From Eggerthella sp. (GTDB lineage Bacteria > Actinomycetota > Coriobacteriia > Coriobacteriales > Eggerthellaceae): 64,000 bases of DNA. Numbering within the stretch: position 1 is the first letter of the stretch; each line of letters starts with the position of its first letter. The position numbers and the translations under genes were made by a program. The notes beneath the pieces were generated by a model. That model was not told the origin of the DNA. It ran no database searches and was given only the letters and a program-made list of their open reading frames with translations. Positions 32,911 through 40,324 of this stretch are shown here, in pieces. The stretch lies in contig JAUNWY010000005.1 of the NCBI GenBank assembly GCA_030540085.1, forward strand, positions 52,911-116,910, written 5' to 3'.

Positions 32911-34785
32911 TTGAAGTTCGCGATGCCGTGCAGGGAAGGGGGATGCGTGTCCGCGCTATCTATTGAGCCCAAGACGGCTGCTGATGCGAAGGTGGAATCA
33001 TATTTAAAGAGATTTGAGCGAAGGGTCGAGGCTGCACCTCCTGGTCAGTGTCCGCTGACCACCGTTGCATCTTTTCTTGAAACTGGCGCAAACCAAACGT
33101 GCGGGAAATGCGTTCCGTGCCGTGATGGTCTGCCGAAACTTTCTGAGCTGATGCGGGAACTGGCAAACTGCCAGGCGAACAACGAAACACTGGGAACCAT
33201 GTGTGCGCTCGCCCAGATGATTCGCGATGCATCGGATTGCGCGGTAGGGTACGAGGCTGCCCAGGCAACGCTCGATGCGCTCGATACTTTTTCCGAAGAG
33301 GTTGAAGCTCATCTGGTTGGGCATAGCTGCACCCAAGGCATGGGCCAAAGTGTTCCCTGCGAAACCCTGTGCCCGGCTCACGTTAACGTGCCAGGGTACA
33401 TTGCCCTTGTTGGCGAGGGGCGCTATGCCGACGCTATCAAGCTTATCCGTAAAGATAACCCGTTCCCCACGGCATGTGCGCTGGTGTGTGAACATCCGTG
33501 CGAAAAGCGCTGTCGCCGCATCCTTATCGATGCGCCGCTGAACATTCGTGGCATCAAAAAAATGGCAGTTGACCAGGTTGCTGCCGATTCCGTTGCCACT
33601 CCTGAGCGTTTGCCTGATTCTGGTAAACGGATTGCAGTTGTTGGTGGCGGCCCTTCCGGTCTTACCTGCGCCTATTATGCGGCGCTGATGGGGCATTCCG
33701 TAACGGTGTTTGAGGCGAATCACTCACTGGGCGGCATGATGCGCTATGGCATTCCCGCATATCGTTTTCCGCGCGAACGCTTAGATGAAGATATTCGCGC
33801 CATTCTTTCTGTGGGCAACATCGAAGTGAAGTGCGACACGCGCATAGATGCCGTCGCTATGGCGAAAATCAACGATGAGTTCGATGCGGTGTATGTTGCC
33901 ATCGGCGCTCAGTTGGGAAAAACGCTGAAACTCGAAAACGGCGATGCCGAAGGCGTCGTGTCCGCGGTTGACTTGCTCCAGAAAATTGGCGATGGAGATT
34001 ATCCCGATTTCTCCGGCAAGAAGGTTGTCGTGGTTGGCGGTGGCAACGTTGCCATGGACTGCGCGCGAACCTCGGTTCGTGCTGGCGCATCGGAGGTCAC
34101 GGTTGCGTATCGCCGTAGGCAATCGGATATGACAGCTTTGGTTGAAGAGGTGGAAGCCGCTGTTGTCGAAGGCGTTGAGATGGCTGTGCTTGAAGCCCCC
34201 GCTCGTGTCGAGGTTGACGAATCGGGTCACTGCTCCGCCCTTATCACGCAGCCGCAGATGATCGGTGCGGTAAAGCGGGGCCGTCCTGCACCCGTTGCTG
34301 CCAAAAAACCCGAACGTCGCATCGAAGCCGACGTAATTCTTATTGCGGTTGGTCAGGACATCGATGTTGATCCTTTTGTTGATTTCGGTATGCACGCAGA
34401 GCGTGGCAGCTTTATTGCCAATGGGCAGCTTGAATCTCCTGATTTGCCTGGAGTCTATGTAGGCGGCGATTGCCAAAGTGGCCCTGCTACGGTGATCAAG
34501 GCTATCGGCGCGGGCAAGGTTGCTGCCCGCAATATCGATGAGTATTTGGGCTATCACCATACCCTTTCTTGCGATGTTGCGCTTCCCGAGCCCAAACAGA
34601 ACGATCGAATGCCAAAAGGACGTGTCGAAATTGCTGAGCGCCCCGCTCGTGAGCGCAAGAATGATTTCCTGGGGGTTGAATACGGAATGAGCTTGGAGGA
34701 GGCAGAGCAGGAGTGCGGACGCTGCCTGCGTTGCGATTGCTTTGGTGCTGGTTGCCAGGTTGACGGGAGGTTCCAGTATGTCTAA
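32911..34785 (+). CDS. FAD/NAD(P) oxidoreductase: NuoF-like FeS segment fused to a GltD-type module
   Basis: A 624-residue flavoprotein. Residues about 40-125 resemble the C-terminal [4Fe-4S] region of NuoF (TCGKCVPCRDGLPKLSELM). Next comes a GltD-type FeS segment (CETLCPAHVNVPGYIALVGE; CEHPCEKRCRR), an FAD site IAVVGGGPSGLTCAYYAAL near residue 235, and an NAD(P) site KVVVVGGGNVAMDCARTSVR near residue 371. The C-terminus adds CGRCLRCDCFGAGC. It overlaps the formate dehydrogenase catalytic gene by 8 bases, so it most likely links formate oxidation to NAD(P)+. TTG 32911 (ribosome site AGGAG) is used; ATG 32923 is an alternative. Confidence 0.88.
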   Translation: MKFAMPCREGGCVSALSIEPKTAADAKVESYLKRFERRVEAAPPGQCPLTTVASFLETGANQTCGKCVPCRDGLPKLSELMRELANCQANNETLGTMCALAQMIRDASDCAVGYEAAQATLDALDTFSEEVEAHLVGHSCTQGMGQSVPCETLCPAHVNVPGYIALVGEGRYADAIKLIRKDNPFPTACALVCEHPCEKRCRRILIDAPLNIRGIKKMAVDQVAADSVATPERLPDSGKRIAVVGGGPSGLTCAYYAALMGHSVTVFEANHSLGGMMRYGIPAYRFPRERLDEDIRAILSVGNIEVKCDTRIDAVAMAKINDEFDAVYVAIGAQLGKTLKLENGDAEGVVSAVDLLQKIGDGDYPDFSGKKVVVVGGGNVAMDCARTSVRAGASEVTVAYRRRQSDMTALVEEVEAAVVEGVEMAVLEAPARVEVDESGHCSALITQPQMIGAVKRGRPAPVAAKKPERRIEADVILIAVGQDIDVDPFVDFGMHAERGSFIANGQLESPDLPGVYVGGDCQSGPATVIKAIGAGKVAARNIDEYLGYHHTLSCDVALPEPKQNDRMPKGRVEIAERPARERKNDFLGVEYGMSLEEAEQECGRCLRCDCFGAGCQVDGRFQYV

Positions 34786-37531
34786 TGTATGCGCAAACTC
34801 TTCTCTGATTGCCGATGAGCAGGCTATTTCACTCGTTGTTGACGGCGTTTCGGTGTCGGTGCCTAAGGGCGCGACGATTCTTGATGCTGCCGAAAAGGCA
34901 GGCGCCCACGTTCCCACACTCTGTTTCTTAAAAGAACGCAGTGCTATTTCTTCGTGTCGCATTTGCATGGTTGAGGTTGAGGGGGAAGATGCCCCTGTTC
35001 CTGCCTGCTCCACCGTTGCAAAAGAGGGCATGGTAATAACTACTGCCTCGGAGCGCTTGGTTGCTTATCGTAAGTTGGCTATGGACCTGATTCTTTCCGA
35101 TCATGGACTCGATTCCACCAATTATTGCTTCAGCTGTAAAAAGAACGGTGCATGCGAGCTGCAGGCGGTTGCTCGAGAGGTTGGGGTGCAGCATCCTTCG
35201 TTTGGGGGAGCTGAAAAACGCAAGCCGGTGTTCGACTCGAACCCCTTCATTTCGTTCGATCCTAATCTTTGCATTCGCTGCCAACGTTGTGTGGGCGCAT
35301 GCAATAACGCTGCGGGCAATCATTCGCTCCATACCGCAAAGCGCGGTTTGCGGACGTCGATTGAGGCGCCTTTTGGTCCCAACTGGAAAACCTCGGGATG
35401 CGAATCGTGTGGCAACTGCGTGCAGGCATGCCCGACGGGCGCCCTTACTATGAAGCGTCGTGAGGAATACCGCGAATGGGAAGTTGAACGCGTGCTTACT
35501 ACATGCCCCCATTGCGCTACAGGATGCCAATACAATCTCATCGTGAAAAACGGCAAGATCGTTGATACGGAAGCGGTTGATGGACCCTCTAATCATGGTT
35601 TGCTATGCGTGAAGGGTCGCAGCGGCAGCTTCGATTTCGTTCATTCGGAGGAGCGCCTCACTACGCCCCTTATCCGTAACAGCGAAACGGGTCAGCTTGA
35701 GCCCGCTACATGGGATGAGGCCCTTGACCTTGTTGCGGCTAAGATGGGTTCACTGCGCGATGAGTTTGGCGGTCACGCCCTTGCTGCGTTTGCGTGTGCT
35801 CGCTCTGCCAATGAAGACATCTACATGCTTCAGAAAATGGCACGTACGGTGTTCAAAACGAACAACATCGATAACTGCGCTCGCGTTTGCCATGGCCCTT
35901 CGGTTGCTGGTTTGGCTCAAACCCTTGGTTCTGGCGCTATGACCAATCCTATTACCGACATCGCTCGTAACGCCGATGTGATCATGCTGGTTGGCTCGAA
36001 CCCAGAGGAAGCCCATCCGGTTATCGGCATGCAGATCCGCCACGCGGTCGAAACGGGAACAAAACTTATCGTGGTCGATCCGCGCAATATTGGCCTTTCC
36101 GCTAAAGCCGATATTCATCTGAAATTGCATCCTGGCACCAATGTTGCGTTTGCCAATGGTGTTGCAAGGGTGCTTATTCACGAGGGTCTTATCGATGAGG
36201 CGTTTATCGCAGAACGCTCTGAAGGTTTTGAAGACTTCAAGGCGATGGTGGAAAAGTACACACCTGAATACGTGGCAGAAATCTGCGGCATCGATGCTTG
36301 CGATTTGGTTGCTGCGGCAAAGCTGTATGGGGAAGCGGGTGCCGCTGCTATCGTGTACTGCCTTGGTGTTACCGAGCATACTAGTGGCACTGAAGGCGTA
36401 ATGGCGTTGTCGAACTTGGCTATGATCACAGGCAACTTCGGAAAGCCAGGGACGGGCGTCAACCCCATCCGTGGACAGAACAATGTGCAGGGCGCCTGTG
36501 ATATGGGTGCAACCCCTGGCGATTTCCCTGGCTATCAAAAACTCGCCAATGCTGAAGTGATGAAGCGCTTCGAGGACCATTGGGGAGTTGAGATCCCCAA
36601 GTGGAGGGGCACCTATGCAACTGAGTGTTTCCCCAAGATGATATCGGGCGATATTAAGGGCTTGTTCATCTTTGGTGAGGATCCGGTTCGCACCGATCCC
36701 GACACCAGCCATGTTGTTAAGGCGCTTGAGGCACTCGATTTCCTGGTAGTCGATGATCTGTTCTTAACTGAAACAGCCAAGTTCGCCGATGTTGTTCTTC
36801 CTGGTCGTAGTTACGCGGAAAAAGAGGGTACATTCAGCAATACCGAACGTCGTGTTCAGCGAATACGCACGGCAGTCACCATTCCTGGCACACGCCTTGA
36901 TACCGACATCTTCATCGATTTGATGAATCGCATGGGGTATGCTCAGCCACAGCTTACAAGCGCCCAGATCATGGATGAAATCGCGGAGCTTACTCCAAGC
37001 TTCCATGGCATTAGTCACGAACGTCTTGACTCGGAAGAAGTTGCAGGTCGGGGTCTGCAGTGGCCTTGCCTTGACAAGGACCATCCAGGTACGCCGATTA
37101 TGCACGTGGGCGCCTTTACTCGCGGTTTGGGCATCTACTCACTGGCTGACTACATTCCTTCAGCAGAGCTCCCGGATGAAGAGTTTCCGCTTATGCTTAC
37201 CACGGGTCGTATTCTGTATCACTACAACGCAACAGCTATGACGGATAAAACTCCTGGCTTGAACGAGATTTGCGGCCATTCGTTTATTGAGGTCAACTCG
37301 GTCGATGCCGAACGATTGGGCATCTCGGATGGTGGTAGAGTTCGCGTTGAAAGTCGTCGAGGAAGCATCGAATCGGTGGCACGCGTTTCGGACAAGACCA
37401 ATCCTGGAGAAACATGGATGCCGTTCCACTTCCAGGATGGCAACGCCAACTGGCTTACCGATGCAGCGCTCGATCGTATTTGCTCTACGCCTGAATACAA
37501 GGTGTGCGCGGTGCGGGTTTCTGCATTGTAG
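34778..37531 (+). CDS. Cytoplasmic formate dehydrogenase alpha subunit, Cys-type, with NuoG-like N-terminus
   Basis: A 917-residue molybdopterin oxidoreductase. Residues 1-240 are NuoG/hydrogenase-like: a [2Fe-2S] fold (LCFLKERSAISSCRICMVEV), then CFSCKKNGACELQ, CIRCQRCVGACNNA and CESCGNCVQACPTGAL. The Mo domain opens with CPHCATGCQYNLIVKNGK. The active site reads NCARVCHGPSVAGL with Cys371 (codon 35888-35890) where selenoenzymes have Sec. There is no Tat signal, so the enzyme is cytoplasmic. With the 32911 flavoprotein it would form an NAD(P)-linked formate dehydrogenase that does not need selenium. Ribosome site GGGAGG precedes ATG 34778. Confidence 0.93.
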   Translation: MSNVCANSSLIADEQAISLVVDGVSVSVPKGATILDAAEKAGAHVPTLCFLKERSAISSCRICMVEVEGEDAPVPACSTVAKEGMVITTASERLVAYRKLAMDLILSDHGLDSTNYCFSCKKNGACELQAVAREVGVQHPSFGGAEKRKPVFDSNPFISFDPNLCIRCQRCVGACNNAAGNHSLHTAKRGLRTSIEAPFGPNWKTSGCESCGNCVQACPTGALTMKRREEYREWEVERVLTTCPHCATGCQYNLIVKNGKIVDTEAVDGPSNHGLLCVKGRSGSFDFVHSEERLTTPLIRNSETGQLEPATWDEALDLVAAKMGSLRDEFGGHALAAFACARSANEDIYMLQKMARTVFKTNNIDNCARVCHGPSVAGLAQTLGSGAMTNPITDIARNADVIMLVGSNPEEAHPVIGMQIRHAVETGTKLIVVDPRNIGLSAKADIHLKLHPGTNVAFANGVARVLIHEGLIDEAFIAERSEGFEDFKAMVEKYTPEYVAEICGIDACDLVAAAKLYGEAGAAAIVYCLGVTEHTSGTEGVMALSNLAMITGNFGKPGTGVNPIRGQNNVQGACDMGATPGDFPGYQKLANAEVMKRFEDHWGVEIPKWRGTYATECFPKMISGDIKGLFIFGEDPVRTDPDTSHVVKALEALDFLVVDDLFLTETAKFADVVLPGRSYAEKEGTFSNTERRVQRIRTAVTIPGTRLDTDIFIDLMNRMGYAQPQLTSAQIMDEIAELTPSFHGISHERLDSEEVAGRGLQWPCLDKDHPGTPIMHVGAFTRGLGIYSLADYIPSAELPDEEFPLMLTTGRILYHYNATAMTDKTPGLNEICGHSFIEVNSVDAERLGISDGGRVRVESRRGSIESVARVSDKTNPGETWMPFHFQDGNANWLTDAALDRICSTPEYKVCAVRVSAL

Positions 37532-37553
37532 CGCTGGCCAATAACTGTTCTTC

Positions 37554-37648
37554 GCCCCGTCGGCTTATGAGCTGCATCTCCGAATTTGGATCGAGATACC
37601 AAGGTCCAAAGTTCGGGAGGTGCAGTTCGGAGCTGGCGGGGCTTTTTT
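37554..37648 (+). terminator. Long branched terminator after the Cys-type formate dehydrogenase
   Basis: GCCCCGTCGGCT at 37554-37565 pairs with AGCTGGCGGGGC at 37631-37642 (two G-U pairs), followed by six T. It encloses an imperfect hairpin, CTGCATCTCC at 37572-37581 with GGAGGTGCAG at 37616-37625. Confidence 0.75.
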
Positions 37649-37702
37649 GGTGGGTGCTCACTCGCTTAAGGGTGATGGCGGGGCTTTTCTTTTGGTGGGT
37701 GC
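37635..37702 (+). repeat. Tandem repeat of the terminator 3' arm
   Basis: GGCGGGGCTTTT...GGTGGGTGC occurs at 37635-37657 and again at 37677-37702, the second with three more bases in the T tract. The unit step is 42 bases. Each copy could pair with the same upstream arm. The rest of the 287-base gap up to 37818 holds no gene. Confidence 0.85.
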
Positions 37703-37818
37703 CTGTTAGTTCGGGGGGGGGCGGTGGTAGATGCCTCTTCTCTCTCCAATGGGGATGTGAAAATAAATAACGTAGTGTTGTTTGTTTAGGTGAGGAGGAG
37801 GACAATCGGCAACGGAAT

Positions 37819-39207
37819 ATGGCAATTGAAGGGGAATGCGGCGTGGGCACTGCGGCGGAAAGCAAGAAAACCAATAGCATTGATATGCTTCATGGCCCCT
37901 TGGCTAAGAAGATCGTTCTATTTTCCATTCCCCTTGCTATTACCAGCATTTTGCAGCAGTTGCTGAACTCTACCGATGCGGTATTTGCTGGCCAGTGGCT
38001 CGGCAGTGATGCGCTAGCTGCTGTTGGTGGCGTTGCTCCAATTATCAGTTTATTTGTCGCGGTGTTCGTTGGGCTGTCAGTCGGCGTAAACGTGGTAATC
38101 GCGGTCCATATCGGGCACGACGACATCGATAAAATCAGGGGTGCGGTGCAAACCTCGGCCGCTGCTGCTGTGGTTTGCTCGCTTGTTTTGGCTGTTGCCG
38201 GTGTCCTTTCGACCGATTTTATTCTTGCTGCAGTGAATATGCCCGGTGAAGCGTGGGCTGAAGGAGCGCAGTACCTGCACGTTTACTTCATCGGCATCGT
38301 TTTCTTGGTTATATACAACTTTGGTTCTGCTGTGCTTCGAGCCAAGGGCGATACGTGGCGTCCTTTGTATGCCTTGGCAGTTGCCGCAGTGCTCAACATT
38401 GCATTTGATTACGTTGCGGTAGAGTTCCTTGGCTTGGGTGTATTTGGCATCGCGGTAGGTACGGTTATTGCCGATGCCGTGTGTGCAGCCGTTATTGTTT
38501 TCTTCCTTCTCACCGAAGAGGAATCCTACCGTCTGGAACTTAAGGATTTTAGGGTTGTGGGGATCGATCTTAAAACTCTTATGCATATAGGTCTTCCTGC
38601 CGCCTTGCAGGGAGCGGTATTCGCCCTTTCCAACATTATTATCCAAGGAGAGATCAATAGCTTTGGCGCAGATGCAACCGCAGGTTCGTCTGCTGCTATG
38701 AATTTCGAGTTCTACACCTACTTCTTCGTGAATGCCTTTTCCCAGGCCGCAGTTACCTTTATTGGCCAGAATTATGCGGCAGGCCAGTATGGGCGTTGCG
38801 ACAAGGTCATGAAATTCTGCATGGCGGCATCGTTTGTTTCTACGCTGGCATTAAGCTTGCTTTTCACTTTTGGTGGCGATCTGTTCTTGGGCATCTTTAC
38901 CGCTGAGGCGGGAGCGCTTTCGTTTGCTTATGCTCGCTTATGGCATGTGGAGTTGTTTGAGTTCATGCCGTGTTTGTATGAGGTTACGGCGAGCGGTATG
39001 CGTGGTATGGGTTGGTCGGTGCTGCCTACTATTGTGGTTATCGTAGGTTCATGCCTTTTGCGCATCGTGTTCGTTTTCACATTGTTCCCGCTTGTTCGCT
39101 CGTTCGAGAATCTGATGCTTATTTACCCTGTAACGTGGATCGTGACAGGAGCAACCATGATCGCGCTTTACTTTTATGCCAGGAAAAAATCCTACAGTAG
39201 GCAATGA
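37819..39207 (+). CDS. MATE-family efflux transporter
   Basis: A 462-residue protein with twelve hydrophobic segments in two halves, each beginning with a MATE-type core (LAKKIVLFSIPLAITSILQQ; LKTLMHIGLPAALQGAVFAL). MATE proteins export drugs or metabolites in exchange for Na+ or H+. GGAGGAGG lies about 18 bases before the ATG, which is far, and the first 25 residues are hydrophilic; a later start at the Met near residue 24 (MLHGPLAKK) is possible. It is convergent with the DMT transporter gene. Confidence 0.9.
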   Translation: MAIEGECGVGTAAESKKTNSIDMLHGPLAKKIVLFSIPLAITSILQQLLNSTDAVFAGQWLGSDALAAVGGVAPIISLFVAVFVGLSVGVNVVIAVHIGHDDIDKIRGAVQTSAAAAVVCSLVLAVAGVLSTDFILAAVNMPGEAWAEGAQYLHVYFIGIVFLVIYNFGSAVLRAKGDTWRPLYALAVAAVLNIAFDYVAVEFLGLGVFGIAVGTVIADAVCAAVIVFFLLTEEESYRLELKDFRVVGIDLKTLMHIGLPAALQGAVFALSNIIIQGEINSFGADATAGSSAAMNFEFYTYFFVNAFSQAAVTFIGQNYAAGQYGRCDKVMKFCMAASFVSTLALSLLFTFGGDLFLGIFTAEAGALSFAYARLWHVELFEFMPCLYEVTASGMRGMGWSVLPTIVVIVGSCLLRIVFVFTLFPLVRSFENLMLIYPVTWIVTGATMIALYFYARKKSYSRQ

Positions 39208-39228
39208 CGGTCGTGCGTGCCGACCGTG
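39207..39228. terminator. Stem between convergent transporter genes
   Basis: ACGGTCG pairs with CGACCGT around a 7-base loop in the 26-base gap between the MATE and DMT genes. There is no strong T run, so its role as terminator is uncertain. Confidence 0.4.
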
Positions 39229-39233
39229 TCTTG

Positions 39234-40154
39234 CTATCGGTGTCGCGCGTTTATCCTGGCGCTCATTAGGGCAATGGAGGCAACAACCAGTGCGATGCCG
39301 AAGATGGCGGCAGGGGGCAAATGCTCGCCAAAGAACGCAACGCTTATGATGGCGGTCGCTATCATTTCCACAGAAGCGATGATGGGGACCTTGCTCGTTT
39401 CCCTTATCTTCAAAATACCCTTGTAGTAGAGCAGGTATGCCAGCGAAGTGGGAATCAGTGCCAGGAGAAATCCATAGCCTATGGTTGCGGTGTTGTACGA
39501 TTCGGTGCAGGTCCATGGTTGGAAGAGAATCAGAACAGAAATAGTGGCGAATAGGTAGCTGTAAGCACTCATGACGTAGGTATTGGTGGAGCTTCCCGCA
39601 ATGCGCGTGATTATCGCTGCCATTCCGTAGGTGAATCCTGATGCAATGCCACAGCTAACTCCAAGAACCGATAGTGTTTCCAGGTCAAGCTGGCCTCCCG
39701 TTGCGGCAAGCGAGCAGCCCACCACATTGATGCAGAGGGCGATAACCTTTAAAAGGGAAATGCCTTCATGGAATATCAGCATTGAAAACACGGTGGTGAA
39801 AATAGGTGCGGTGTTTAGCAGTACTGCCGAAACGGCGATGCCGGCATTGGCGATGGCCATGGTGTAGAACATGTTGTAGATGCCGTTGGAAACAACACCA
39901 AGCACAGCGCAGGCGACAAGGGTTCGCTTGTCGATTATCAGCGCTTTCGGTCCGAATTTCATAGCGGTGAATGCGGTCATGATAAGAAAAGCAAAGAGCA
40001 TCCTGATGAAGCTTGTGCTCGCTGCTGTCGAGCCGTGCAATTCCATCATCTTAACCAATGGTCCAACAAGCCCCCACAATATGCCTGCAGACAGAATTTG
40101 CAGGATTGCTAAGGTCTCTTTGCCAAGGGATGGCTGGCTCACTGGTTCCCTCAT
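39234..40154 (-). CDS. EamA/DMT-family transporter
   Basis: A 306-residue membrane protein with ten hydrophobic segments arranged as two EamA repeats: SAGILWGLVGPLVKMMELHG opens the first and SCGIASGFTYGMAAIITRIA the second. The ends PIFTTVFSMLIFHEGIS and IATAIISVAFFGEHLPPAAI are the paired repeat ends typical of the family. The substrate is not predictable; amino acid or metabolite export is common. The AGGGAACC ribosome site overlaps the first codons region, and the start is moderately sure. Confidence 0.9.
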   Translation of the reverse strand: MREPVSQPSLGKETLAILQILSAGILWGLVGPLVKMMELHGSTAASTSFIRMLFAFLIMTAFTAMKFGPKALIIDKRTLVACAVLGVVSNGIYNMFYTMAIANAGIAVSAVLLNTAPIFTTVFSMLIFHEGISLLKVIALCINVVGCSLAATGGQLDLETLSVLGVSCGIASGFTYGMAAIITRIAGSSTNTYVMSAYSYLFATISVLILFQPWTCTESYNTATIGYGFLLALIPTSLAYLLYYKGILKIRETSKVPIIASVEMIATAIISVAFFGEHLPPAAIFGIALVVASIALMSARINARHR

Positions 40155-40324
40155 TCCGTGGTGGCGATGTTTGCTGCTTCGGGAGGCAGCTGTAGTGATT
40201 TGCTTTATTTGGATAAAGTGTAGCGGTAAAACGTGTTCAATCTTCTATACTCAAGTGCATTCTTTACCGTCGGTGCGTCGATTCGCTTGGATTTATGGGC
40301 GAATCGTCAGAAAGAGGGACTTTG

